DNA of 64,000 nucleotides, taken from assembly GCF_030651995.1 (NCBI RefSeq), contig NZ_JAUSBN010000037.1, positions 1 to 64,000 on the forward strand, read 5' to 3'. Below, one piece after another: positions 48,988 to 61,328 of this stretch (its first letter is position 1; each line of letters opens with the position of its first letter). The notes beneath the pieces were generated by a model, which worked only from the letters and a program-made list of their open reading frames with translations, had not been told where the DNA came from and did no database searches. The position numbers were made by a program, and so were the translations under genes. This DNA comes from Reyranella sp. Its GTDB lineage: Bacteria; Pseudomonadota; Alphaproteobacteria; Reyranellales; Reyranellaceae.

Positions 48988-49455
48988 ATGACCACCGCCA
49001 TCGCACCCGAATATCGACGGAACGTCGGCCTGATGCTGATCGCGCCGGACCGCCGCGTCTTCGTCGGCTGCCGCGTCAACCAGCCCGATGCCTGGCAGAT
49101 GCCCCAGGGCGGCATCGACAAGGGCGAGACGCCGGTGGAGGCCGCCTGCCGCGAGCTGCACGAGGAGGTCGGCACGACCAAGGCGCTGCTGCTGCGCGAG
49201 AGCACCGCCTGGATCTCCTACGAGGTGCCGGAGGAGCGGCGGCCCGCCTACTGGAAGGGCCGCTGGCGCGGCCAGGCGCAGAAGTGGTTCGCGCTGGCCT
49301 TCACGGGCACGGATGCCGACATCGACATCGACGCGCACGACCAGGAATTCGCCTCCTGGCGCTGGATCGCGCCCGGCGAACTGTCGACGCTGATCGTGCC
49401 CTTCAAGCGCGCCGTCTACGACGCCGTGTTCGAGGAATTCGCCGACCTGATTTGA
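48988..49455 (+). CDS. rppH: RNA pyrophosphohydrolase
   Basis: This 155-residue Nudix hydrolase removes pyrophosphate from mRNA 5' ends, starting decay. The Nudix box is GGIDKGETPVEAACRELHEE followed by VG (41-62), and EYRRNVGLMLIAPDRRVFVG is its N-terminal strand. GAGG precedes the ATG. It follows the YibQ-like gene after five bases, as in related genomes. Confidence 0.93.
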   Translation: MTTAIAPEYRRNVGLMLIAPDRRVFVGCRVNQPDAWQMPQGGIDKGETPVEAACRELHEEVGTTKALLLRESTAWISYEVPEERRPAYWKGRWRGQAQKWFALAFTGTDADIDIDAHDQEFASWRWIAPGELSTLIVPFKRAVYDAVFEEFADLI

Positions 49456-49473
49456 GGTTAAGAAATCGAAAGG

Positions 49474-49547
49474 TCCCTCGCTTACGCTCGGGATGACAGC
49501 AGGTGGCGCTACCAAAACCTCTTGTCATCCCGAGCGTAAGCGAGGGA
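49474..49547. repeat. perfect 25-bp inverted repeat between rppH and the ferritin-like gene
   Basis: Left arm 49474-49498 (TCCCTCGCTTACGCTCGGGA plus TGACA) and right arm 49523-49547 are exact inverted copies, with a 24-base spacer. Flanks extend the pairing with one mismatch. It lies between convergent genes rppH (plus) and the ferritin-like gene (minus) and could terminate both. It looks like a dispersed extragenic palindrome. Confidence 0.85.
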
Positions 49548-49557
49548 TCTTTGCGCT

Positions 49558-50376
49558 CTAAGCCCCCTGCGACGCCAGCTTGGCGGCGTTGCGGCGCAGG
49601 AACCACAAGCCCGCGCGGGTCATCAGATTGTTGAGCCGGCCCTGCGGCTCCAGCCCGACCGCCTTCAGCACCATGGCCATGGCGCGCTGCACGTGGGTCT
49701 GGCGGTACAGTGGATAGGCGCGCCTTGCATAGGCCTGCATGTTGCGCTTGCGGTCGTACACCGCTCCCGTCGGCTCGTTGGCGGCGAAATAGGCGTAAGC
49801 CAGCTCGTCGTCCTCGCTCTCGGCGAGGCGCCCCCAGCCGATGCGCAGCCGGGACCAGCGGTTCAGCCGGTCGCGCTCGAGGCAGCGATTGAGGTGCTCG
49901 TAGAAGAGCTTGTAGTGCCGGAACTCGTCGGCCGCGATCTTCTGGCAGATCTGCTTCAGCACCGGCTCCTCGGTCGCATCCTTGAGGGCGCTGTAATAGG
50001 AGCTGGTGCCGGTCTCGACGATGCAGCGGGCGATCATCTCGCCGGCCTGGCTGCCGCGCACCGATTCGCTGACATGGAGCGGCACCTGGTAGCCGATCCG
50101 GAACCGTTCGAAGGCCGCGTCGAAATCCCAGGATGGGTCGGCAAGCCGGGCCCAGCGGCCCAGCGCCATGCCGTGCTGGACCTCTTCGACCACCCAGTTT
50201 TCCACGGCGTCCAGGAAGGCGGGATCGTCGGCGAAGACCCGGCAGAGATAGATGCCGTAGTCGCCGCCGTTCCGCTCCACCAGGGCTGCGGCCTTGATGT
50301 TGCGGACAATCTCCGGATCCACCTTCGACGCATCGAAGCGATCCCAGGCGATCGTCTCGAGTGTCCAGTTACCCAT
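49558..50376 (-). CDS. ferritin-like di-iron protein
   Basis: This 272-residue protein shows two helical carboxylate motifs: VEEVQHGMALGRW (about 63-75) and KIAADEFRHYKLFYEHLNRC (about 146-165), with ETGTSSYYSALKDA between them. The E-x-x-x-H and E-x-x-H patterns are di-iron ligands of the ferritin-like/rubrerythrin/acyl-ACP desaturase-like superfamily. Substrate unknown; it may oxidise or store, or act as an oxygenase. It is downstream of atpC but has its own spacer with a terminator hairpin before it. Confidence 0.82.
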   Translation of the reverse strand: MGNWTLETIAWDRFDASKVDPEIVRNIKAAALVERNGGDYGIYLCRVFADDPAFLDAVENWVVEEVQHGMALGRWARLADPSWDFDAAFERFRIGYQVPLHVSESVRGSQAGEMIARCIVETGTSSYYSALKDATEEPVLKQICQKIAADEFRHYKLFYEHLNRCLERDRLNRWSRLRIGWGRLAESEDDELAYAYFAANEPTGAVYDRKRNMQAYARRAYPLYRQTHVQRAMAMVLKAVGLEPQGRLNNLMTRAGLWFLRRNAAKLASQGA

Positions 50377-50414
50377 GCACGAGCACCCTCGGCGCGTTGT
50401 CCTACCAGCGTAAT

Positions 50415-50454
50415 AAAGCCACCTCCGGCCCGCCTTTCAATGGCGGACCGGAGG
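50415..50454 (-). terminator. terminator of the atp operon
   Basis: CCTCCGGtCCGCC pairs with GGCGGgCCGGAGG (minus strand, one mismatch; 50422-50454) around a 7-base loop, followed by the T-rich TGGCTTTATT. It lies 35 bases after the atpC stop. TTTT also follows on the plus strand, so the hairpin could work in both directions. Confidence 0.7.
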
Positions 50455-50489
50455 ACTTTTCGACCGAAAATTGCGCAGTAGAGCTGAAA

Positions 50490-50903
50490 TCAGCGGCTGG
50501 CGTAGAAGGCCTGCGCACGCTTGAGATCCTGGGCGATCCCCAGATTCTTCTCGGCGGCGGCCTTCTCGGCGGGCGTAGCGGCGTCAGTGATATCGTTGCG
50601 GGCGGAGCGCTCGCGCTCGTCGAGCTGCGCGACGGTGACCTGTTCGAACGGCACCGCCTCGTCGGCCAGTACCGTGCAACGCTCCGGCGTGACCTCGGCA
50701 AAGCCGCCGGCCACGAGGAAGCGCCGCTCGACCTTGCTGCCCTGATAGACCTCGAGGACGCCGGGCCGAACCGTCGAGACCAGCGGAGCGTGGCCCGGCA
50801 GCACGCCGAAGTCGCCTTCGCTGCCCGGGACGACCACCATGTCGGCCTCGGTCGCGAGCAGCTCGCGCTCGGGCATCACCAGACGGAAGGAGACCTTGGC
50901 CAT
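50490..50903 (-). CDS. atpC: ATP synthase F1 epsilon subunit
   Basis: This 137-residue subunit links the rotor and gates hydrolysis. It reads MAKVSFRLVMPERELLATEA, then VVPGSEGDFGVLPGHAPLVS and RRFLVAGGFAEVTPERCTVL, with a short C-terminal helix (AEKNLGIAQDLKRAQAFYAS). Last gene of the atpHAGDC operon; four bases separate it from atpD. Confidence 0.96.
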   Translation of the reverse strand: MAKVSFRLVMPERELLATEADMVVVPGSEGDFGVLPGHAPLVSTVRPGVLEVYQGSKVERRFLVAGGFAEVTPERCTVLADEAVPFEQVTVAQLDERERSARNDITDAATPAEKAAAEKNLGIAQDLKRAQAFYASR

Positions 50904-50907
50904 GTGC

Positions 50908-53266
<2,359 letters not shown>

Positions 53267-53281
53267 CGAAACCTTCGGGAG

Positions 53282-54808
<1,527 letters not shown>

Positions 54809-55372
54809 TTAGGCAACTCCCTTCATGGCAAGCTGCAGGCGCTGCAGCTTGCTTCGGACGGACGAATCGAACAGGCGCGAGCCAACCTTCACGACGAGGC
54901 CGCCGAGAATGTCGGGTTCGACGCGCGCGTCGATGGAAACCTTGTTACTGCCCAGCACCGAGCGCAGCGAGTCGCCGAGCTGTTGCAGTTGGGCAGGAGA
55001 AAGCGGAACGGCCGTGGTGACCGTCGCGGTGGTCTCGCCGCGGCGGCGAGCCAGCTCGGCGAGGAAGGCTGATGACATCGCCGGCAGATCGCGGGCGCGA
55101 CCGTTGGCTGCCACGGTGCCGATGAAGTTGCGCGTCAGTCCGGAAATGCCCGCGGCATCGAGTACGGCGAGCAAAGCCTTGCCCTGCAGGGCGCGCGAGA
55201 TGACCGGACTGGCGACGAGGCGGTTGAGGTCCGCGCTCTCCTCGAGAAGCCTGCGAAAGGTGGCGAGATCCTGTGCGACCTTGTCGAGGGACTTGGTTTC
55301 ATCTGCCAGATCAAAAAGAGCACTGGCATAGCGTCCGGCGACGCCAGATACGGCCGAGGATGCGGTGGTCAC
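54809..55372 (-). CDS. atpH: ATP synthase F1 delta subunit
   Basis: This 187-residue subunit (GTG start at 55372, VTTASSAVSGVAGRYASALF) joins F1 to the peripheral stalk. It ends KVGSRLFDSSVRSKLQRLQL, the family's C-terminal signature. An ATG at 55411 gives 13 extra unusual residues. A GAGAGG-like ribosome site lies upstream of the GTG. Confidence 0.95.
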   Translation of the reverse strand: MTTASSAVSGVAGRYASALFDLADETKSLDKVAQDLATFRRLLEESADLNRLVASPVISRALQGKALLAVLDAAGISGLTRNFIGTVAANGRARDLPAMSSAFLAELARRRGETTATVTTAVPLSPAQLQQLGDSLRSVLGSNKVSIDARVEPDILGGLVVKVGSRLFDSSVRSKLQRLQLAMKGVA

Positions 55373-55570
55373 GTCGAGAGCCTCTCCCCTGCCGCGGAAC
55401 GCGGCCGGCAAGCCATTGAATTCACACGCTTTTCGCTAGCAGAACGCCCCGCGTCGCTTGCCGCCCCACCCCGGAAAAGCGCGCGTTGCTACCATGCTGC
55501 ATTTCCCGACGCAACGTCCGCAAAGCACTGTTCTACAGCGGTTTTTCGGCGCGGGGGTCGCGGCGGGGTC

Positions 55571-57838
55571 TCAAAGGAAGGAATAGGGGTCGACATCGAC
55601 CTGCAGGCGAACTGAACCCGGCAGCCCGATTTTCTCCAGCCAGGCATGCAGCAAAGGCTGCACGGCGACGTCACGGGCGGCCTTGAGCAGGAAGCGCCGC
55701 CGGTGCCGGCCGCGCAGCAGGGCCAATGGTGCGACCGACGGCCCCAGGACCGTGACGCCCTCCTGCTGGGGCACCTGGCGCGCCAGTGCGGCGCAGACAT
55801 TGTCGACCGCGACGGGGTCCGGCCCGGAAATGATCAGCGAGGCCAGCCGTCCATAGGGAGGCATGCCCGCCGCTGCCCGATCGTGAAGCTCGACCTCGAC
55901 GAACCGGTCGCGATCCCCCGAGACCAGCGCCTGCATCACCGGATGCTCCGGATTGTGCGTCTGGATCAGCGCCCGGCCCGGCCGGCCGTCGCGTCCGGCG
56001 CGACCGGCGACCTGATAGAGCAGTTGGAAGGTCCGTTCGGCCGCGCGCAGATCCCCGCCGTTCAGGCCGAGATCGGCATCGATCACCGCCACCAGGGTCA
56101 GATTCGGGAAATGATGCCCTTTTGCCGCCATCTGCGTGCCGATAAGGATGTCGATCTCGCCCTTCTCCATGCGGTCGACGGCCGCCGACGCCTCGTCGCG
56201 GTTCATCAGGCTGTCCGAGGTGAAGAGTTCCAGCCGCGCCTCGGGAAAGAGCTCCAGCGCCTCCTCCGCCAGGCGTTCGACGCCGGGACCGCAGGCGACG
56301 AACTGGTCGACCGCCCCACAGTGCCGGCAGGTGTGGGCCGGCGGCTCGGAGTAGCCGCAATGATGGCAGACCAGGGTGCGACGAAACCGGTGCTCGACCA
56401 GCCAGGCCGAGCATTGCGGACATTCGAGGCCCGAGCCGCAGGCCCGGCAGAGCGTAATCGGCGCATAGCCACGGCGATTGAGGAACAGCAGCGTCTGCTC
56501 GCCGGCCGCCAGCGTCTCCTTCATGGCCTCGACGACCGGCTGCGACAGCCAGCGCGCGCGCGGCGGCGGCGTGCGCCGCAGATCGATCGCCGACAGGGTC
56601 GCGAGCCGATGCCCGCCGTGGCGGCCCGGCAGGTGCACTTCGCCGTAGCGGCCGCTCTTCACGTTGACGACGCTTTCGAGCGAGGGCGTCGCCGATGCCA
56701 GCACGATGGGTGCGGAGGCAAGACGCGCGCGCACCACGGCCATGTCGCGCGCGTTGTAGACGACACCCTCGTCCTGCTTGAACGAGCCGTCGTGCTCCTC
56801 GTCGACCACGATCAGGCCGAGTCTGGCGAAGGGCAGGAACAGCGCGGAGCGTGCACCGACCACGACCCCCACCCTTCCCTCGGCGATGGCGCGCCATGTC
56901 TCCCGGCGCTCCAGGCTGGTCAGGCCTGAATGCCAGGGCGAAGGCTGCGCGCCGAAACGATCCTCGAAGCGCTTCAGCCACTGCGCCGTGAGCGCAATCT
57001 CGGGCAGCAGCACCAGAACCTGCCGGCCGGCGGCCAGACAGGCGGCAATCGCTTCGAAATAGACCTCGGTCTTGCCAGCGCCCGGCACGCCATCGAGCAG
57101 GGTCGCCGAGAAGGCGTGAGCCGTCACTTTTCCGACGAGCCCGTCGGCGGCGATCTTCTGGGCCGGCGACAGGGTCGGACCCGCATGCAGCCCGTCCGGC
57201 TGCGGAAAGGATCGACGGACGATGCGCTCCTCGGCGTCCAGCAATCCAAGCGATGCCATGCTCTTCACAACCGACGCGCCGACGCCCGCGAGATGCGCCA
57301 GTTCCGAAGCGGTCATCGACGGCCCGTCCTTCAACTGCTCCAGCACGCGACGGCGCGCCGCGGTGAGCTTGAGCGCGGTGTCGCCAGTCGGCGCGGCCGG
57401 CCGATAGACGAGTTCGGTCTTGGGCGCCTCGAGCGCCGAGGGCACGCTCATCGCCATGCGCAGCACGGCACCTGCAGGCATCAGCGTATAGGCCGACACC
57501 CAGTCGACGAAGCGGCGCATCGCGTCGGCCATGGGCAAGGCGGGAAGGACGGCGATCACATCGCGCAACTTCTCCGGCGCGACGTCGCCCGTGCCCGCGC
57601 CCCAGACGACGCCGATCGTTTCGCGCTTGCCGAGCGGCACGACGACGAAATGTCCCGGCATCACCGGCATGCCCTCCGGGACTCGATAGTCGTAGGCATC
57701 GGCGAGCGGCAGCGGCAGCAGGACCTTGATCGTGTTTTCCACCGGTTCGAGACGCGACGACGCGATCCCCTTGGCTTGTGGCTCCGAAGGGGAATCGCTA
57801 GAAATTGTGGTAACAGGCGAGTCCGAACCACTGGCCAT
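55571..57838 (-). CDS. priA: primosomal replication restart helicase
   Basis: This 755-residue helicase reloads DnaB at stalled forks. It has a 3'-DNA-binding N-domain ([20 protein letters not shown]), helicase motif [21 protein letters not shown], and zinc cysteine pairs ([31 protein letters not shown]). The first 32 residues are Ser-rich and family-poor, so a GTG at 57742 is an alternative start. That would give the divergent tal gene more room for a promoter. Confidence 0.93.
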   Translation of the reverse strand: MASGSDSPVTTISSDSPSEPQAKGIASSRLEPVENTIKVLLPLPLADAYDYRVPEGMPVMPGHFVVVPLGKRETIGVVWGAGTGDVAPEKLRDVIAVLPALPMADAMRRFVDWVSAYTLMPAGAVLRMAMSVPSALEAPKTELVYRPAAPTGDTALKLTAARRRVLEQLKDGPSMTASELAHLAGVGASVVKSMASLGLLDAEERIVRRSFPQPDGLHAGPTLSPAQKIAADGLVGKVTAHAFSATLLDGVPGAGKTEVYFEAIAACLAAGRQVLVLLPEIALTAQWLKRFEDRFGAQPSPWHSGLTSLERRETWRAIAEGRVGVVVGARSALFLPFARLGLIVVDEEHDGSFKQDEGVVYNARDMAVVRARLASAPIVLASATPSLESVVNVKSGRYGEVHLPGRHGGHRLATLSAIDLRRTPPPRARWLSQPVVEAMKETLAAGEQTLLFLNRRGYAPITLCRACGSGLECPQCSAWLVEHRFRRTLVCHHCGYSEPPAHTCRHCGAVDQFVACGPGVERLAEEALELFPEARLELFTSDSLMNRDEASAAVDRMEKGEIDILIGTQMAAKGHHFPNLTLVAVIDADLGLNGGDLRAAERTFQLLYQVAGRAGRDGRPGRALIQTHNPEHPVMQALVSGDRDRFVEVELHDRAAAGMPPYGRLASLIISGPDPVAVDNVCAALARQVPQQEGVTVLGPSVAPLALLRGRHRRRFLLKAARDVAVQPLLHAWLEKIGLPGSVRLQVDVDPYSFL

Positions 57839-57851
57839 TGGGGTAGTTTAT

Positions 57852-58508
57852 ATGAAGTTCTTCGTCGATACCGCCGATGTTGCCGATATCACGGATCTCG
57901 CGGCCTCCGGCCTGCTCGACGGCGTGACGACCAACCCCTCGCTGATCGCCAAGTCCGGCCGGCAGATGCTCGACGTCATCAAGGAGATCTGCGCCATCGT
58001 CCCGGGCCCGGTCAGCGCCGAAACCGTCGCGACGGACCACAAGACGATGCTCGAAGAGGGTCGCAAGCTCGCCAAGCTGGCGAAGAACGTCGCCGTGAAG
58101 GTGCCGCTGACGCCGGACGGGCTCAAGACCTGCAAGGTGCTGACCTCCGAAGGCACGATGGTGAACGTCACCCTGTGCTTCTCGGCGGCCCAGGCCCTGC
58201 TCGCCGCCAAGGCCGGCGCCACCTTCGTCTCGCCCTTCGTCGGCCGTCTCGACGATATCGGCCAGGACGGCATGCACCTGATCGGCGAGATCATGACGAT
58301 CTACCGCCAGTATCCACACTTCAAGACCGAGGTGCTGGTGGCCTCGATCCGTCACACCCAGCACGTGATCGCGGCTGCCAAGCTCGGCGCCCATGTCGGC
58401 ACCCTGCCGCCCAACGTGCTGCGCCAGCTCTTCAAGCACACGCTGACCGACAACGGTCTCAAGGCCTTCCTCGACGACTGGGCCAAGACCGGCCAGTCGA
58501 TCCTTTGA
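57852..58508 (+). CDS. tal: transaldolase, small (fructose-6-phosphate aldolase-like) type
   Basis: This 218-residue enzyme of the pentose phosphate pathway begins [20 protein letters not shown], then [20 protein letters not shown]. The Schiff-base lysine is K83 in [11 protein letters not shown]. It is the short MipB/TalC-type transaldolase. It starts 13 bases from the divergent annotated priA start. Followed by a DUF484 gene after 15 bases. Confidence 0.94.
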   Translation: MKFFVDTADVADITDLAASGLLDGVTTNPSLIAKSGRQMLDVIKEICAIVPGPVSAETVATDHKTMLEEGRKLAKLAKNVAVKVPLTPDGLKTCKVLTSEGTMVNVTLCFSAAQALLAAKAGATFVSPFVGRLDDIGQDGMHLIGEIMTIYRQYPHFKTEVLVASIRHTQHVIAAAKLGAHVGTLPPNVLRQLFKHTLTDNGLKAFLDDWAKTGQSIL

Positions 58509-58523
58509 CCCGGAGACGGGCGC

Positions 58524-59255
58524 ATGGCCAATGACGGGACGATTCCGGCGCCCGACGGCTCCGGCCGGCAGGTGAAGCTGATCACCGCCGACGACGTCGT
58601 GGCCTATCTCAAGGCCCATCCCGACTTCTTCGACAAGAACGGCGAACTGGCCGCCGAGATGGGCGTGACGCCGCGCGTCCAGGGGCCGGGCGTCATCGAC
58701 ATGCAGCAGGCGATCCTGAAGCGCCTGCGCGGCGAGATCGAGAAGCTCAAGGTCGAGCGCACCGAGATCATCGCCAACTCCAAGCAGAACCAGATCGTCC
58801 AGAACCGCATCCAGGCGGCGGTCATCAGCATCATCCAGGCGACGACCTTCGAGAAGATGATCCATGTCGTGACGCACGAGCTGCCCGAGCTGCTCGACGT
58901 CGACTTCATCACCCTCGCGATCGAGGCCAATGCCGACGCCCCCAAGCGCGTCCCGGTGCGCGGCGTCTACGTGCTGGCGCCGGGGGCCATCGACGCGGCC
59001 ATCGGCCCGGACAAACATGCCCGCCTGCGCTCCAGCATCGTGGGCGAGGAGGCGTTCTTCGGCGACGTCGCGCGCTTCGTGAAGTCCGACGTGCTGATGC
59101 GCCTGCAGGTCTCGTCGGGCTCGCCCGACGGCGTCATGTGCTTCGGCGCGCGAGATCCCGAAGCCTTCGGGCCCGAGATGGCGACCGAGCTGTTGTTCTT
59201 CCTGTCGAAGGTGCTGGAGAACACGATTCGCGCCTGGCTCGACCTGCCCGAGTAG
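58524..59255 (+). CDS. DUF484-family protein
   Basis: This 243-residue protein has an N-terminal coiled-coil segment (ITADDVVAYLKAHPDFFDKN, then RLRGEIEKLKVERTEIIANS) and a GAF-like C-domain (EKMIHVVTHELPELLDVDFI). DUF484 genes lie next to xerC in many proteobacteria, including here by seven bases, and their role in dimer resolution is unproven. The ATG at 58524 has GGAG nearby. Confidence 0.9.
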   Translation: MANDGTIPAPDGSGRQVKLITADDVVAYLKAHPDFFDKNGELAAEMGVTPRVQGPGVIDMQQAILKRLRGEIEKLKVERTEIIANSKQNQIVQNRIQAAVISIIQATTFEKMIHVVTHELPELLDVDFITLAIEANADAPKRVPVRGVYVLAPGAIDAAIGPDKHARLRSSIVGEEAFFGDVARFVKSDVLMRLQVSSGSPDGVMCFGARDPEAFGPEMATELLFFLSKVLENTIRAWLDLPE

Positions 59256-59262
59256 CATCGCC

Positions 59263-60195
59263 GTGAGGGTCGCAGACGCACTGGCGGCGTGGCGCGACTG
59301 GCTGAAGAGCGAGCGCCGGCTCGCCGACCATACGCTCATCGCCTACGAGCACGATGTCGCGACCTTCCTCGGCTTCATGGCGACCTATCTCGGCGAGACG
59401 CCGACGCTCGAGGCGCTCGCCCGGCTGAAGCCCGCCGAGTTCCGCGCCTGGCTGGCCGAGCGCTCGCGCCAGGGGATGGCGCGCTCCTCGACGGCCCGCG
59501 CCTTCTCCTCGGTGCGCTCCTTCTTCCGCTTCCTCGACAAGAACAAGCTCGCCCACAATGCGAGCATCGCCACCATCCAGACGCCCAAGCTGCCGCGCTC
59601 CGTGCCGAAGGCGCTGAGCGAGCGCGACATGGAGGATCTGCTCGCGGCCGAGCCCGAGCAGGAACGCGCGCCGTGGATCGACCTGCGCGACGCCGCCGTG
59701 CTGATCCTGCTCTACGGCGCCGGCCTGCGCATCGGCGAGGCGCTGGCGCTCACCAGGGCGGAGGTCGACGAGCTGCTGAAGAGCGGCCGCGATACGCTCG
59801 CCGTCACCGGCAAGGGCAACAAGACCCGGTTGGTGCCGCTGCTGCCGCAGGCGCTGCAGGCGCTGAGGAAGTATCGTGACGCCTGCCCGTGGCTCGCAGC
59901 GGCGAAACCCTCGGATCGCGTCTTCATGGGCGCCCGTGGCGGCGCGCTCGATCCCGCCATCGTGCAGAAGCGGGTACGCGAGATCCGGCGCGATCTCGGC
60001 CTTGCCGAAAGCGTGACGCCGCATGCGCTGCGCCACTCCTTCGCCACCCACCTGCTGGGTGCGGGCGGCGACCTGCGCACCATCCAGGAGCTGCTGGGCC
60101 ACGCCTCGCTGTCGACGACCCAGCGTTACACCGACGTCGACGCCGCGCGCCTCGCCGCGGTCTATCGCGCCGCCCATCCGCGCGCCAAGGGCTGA
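59263..60195 (+). CDS. xerC: tyrosine recombinase XerC
   Basis: This 310-residue recombinase resolves chromosome dimers at dif. The catalytic residues R156, H254, R257, H280 and Y289 are all present (GAGLRIGEAL, HALRHSFATHLL, LLGHASLSTTQRYTDV). GTG start at 59263. It follows DUF484 and precedes the racemase by two bases. Confidence 0.94.
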   Translation: MRVADALAAWRDWLKSERRLADHTLIAYEHDVATFLGFMATYLGETPTLEALARLKPAEFRAWLAERSRQGMARSSTARAFSSVRSFFRFLDKNKLAHNASIATIQTPKLPRSVPKALSERDMEDLLAAEPEQERAPWIDLRDAAVLILLYGAGLRIGEALALTRAEVDELLKSGRDTLAVTGKGNKTRLVPLLPQALQALRKYRDACPWLAAAKPSDRVFMGARGGALDPAIVQKRVREIRRDLGLAESVTPHALRHSFATHLLGAGGDLRTIQELLGHASLSTTQRYTDVDAARLAAVYRAAHPRAKG

Positions 60196-60197
60196 CC

Positions 60198-60902
60198 ATG
60201 CCTCAACACATCGGCATCGTCGCCTGCTCGGCCGAGGGCGCGGCGCTCTGCTACAAGACCATCTGTGTCGAGGGCGCGGGCTTCATGGGTTCGCACGCCC
60301 ATCCCGAAATCTCGCTGCACACGCATTCCCTGGCCGACTATGTCGAGCGGCTCGACCGCGGCGATCGCGCCGGCGTGGCCGAACTGATGCTGTCGTCGGC
60401 GCACAAGCTCGCGCGAGCGGGAGCTGATTTCCTGATCTGCCCCGACAACACCATCCACCACGCGATGAGCCACGTGCTGCCGCACTCGCCTTTGCCCTGG
60501 CTGCACATCGCCGAGGTGGTCGCCGCCGAAGCGTCGGCGCGCGGCTACCGGAAGCTCGGCATCACCGGCACGCGCTGGCTGGTCGACAGCGAGGTCTATC
60601 CGGAGAAGATCGACGCGCAAGGGCTTGCGTGGCTGCGGCCGACCGAGCCTGAGCGCGACGCCCTCAACCAGATCATCATGGATGAGCTGGTGCAGAGCCG
60701 CTTCACGCCGCAAGCCATCGCCACCTTCCAGCGCGTGATGGACCGCATGAAGGAAGAAGGCTGCGACGCCGTCGTGCTGGGCTGCACGGAAATCCCGCTG
60801 ATCATGAACGACGGCAACTCGCCGCTGCCGACGCTCGATTCGACGCGGCTTCTGGCGCGTGCAGCGCTGCGACGCGCCGTTACAGGGACTTCCGGAAGAT
60901 GA
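60198..60902 (+). CDS. aspartate/glutamate racemase family protein
   Basis: This 234-residue protein begins MPQHIGIVACSAEGAALCYK and has two catalytic cysteines, C81 (FLICPDNT) and C196 (VVLGCTEIPLI), as in Asp/Glu racemases. The substrate is not certain; hydantoin or malate-type racemases share the fold. The start at ATG 60198 follows xerC by two bases. It ends within the convergent GNAT gene by 23 bases. Confidence 0.9.
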   Translation: MPQHIGIVACSAEGAALCYKTICVEGAGFMGSHAHPEISLHTHSLADYVERLDRGDRAGVAELMLSSAHKLARAGADFLICPDNTIHHAMSHVLPHSPLPWLHIAEVVAAEASARGYRKLGITGTRWLVDSEVYPEKIDAQGLAWLRPTEPERDALNQIIMDELVQSRFTPQAIATFQRVMDRMKEEGCDAVVLGCTEIPLIMNDGNSPLPTLDSTRLLARAALRRAVTGTSGR

Positions 60903-61296
60903 TCTCGCCGTCGTCCTTGCGCCCGATCTCTTCCCAGCCGTTGGTCCGGTAGAAGCGCTCGGCCCGCGTGCCGGGGCCGGTGGTCAGCGTCGCCGCCGCG
61001 AAACCCGCCGCCCGCAGATCCTCGCAGGCCAGCGGCAGCAGGGCGCGGCCAAGACCGCGGCCCTCGAAGTCCGGATGGACGAAGAGCCCGAAGATCGTGC
61101 CGTCGCGCGGATCGGCGACGGAGAAGCCCTGCACCGTGCCCGCCTCCTCCCACACCCAGAAGGCCGCGTTCTCGAAAATCCAGTTGGCGGTCGTCTCGAC
61201 CTTGCTCACGGAGGCCGCACTGAGCTGGTTCTCGCGGACGGCGAGGCGAACCTCCGAAATTCGGGGGCGGTCGGCGCTGGTCGCTTTGCGGATCAT
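60880..61296 (-). CDS. GNAT-family N-acetyltransferase
   Basis: This 138-residue protein reads MIRKATSADRPRISEVRLAV, then VADPRDGTIFGLFVHPDFEG and RGLGRALLPLACEDLRAAGF, the acetyl-CoA motif A. It transfers acetyl groups to an unknown amine. Convergent with the racemase, overlapping it by 23 bases. Confidence 0.88.
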   Translation of the reverse strand: MIRKATSADRPRISEVRLAVRENQLSAASVSKVETTANWIFENAAFWVWEEAGTVQGFSVADPRDGTIFGLFVHPDFEGRGLGRALLPLACEDLRAAGFAAATLTTGPGTRAERFYRTNGWEEIGRKDDGEIIFRKSL

Positions 61297-61328
61297 GAAG
61301 GCCTCGGGAGTCGACGAAGCGCGCGACG

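Noticed and set aside
55646-56929. plus-strand 427-codon ORF opposite priA
   Set aside because: Antisense shadow in GC-rich coding DNA with no recognisable protein.
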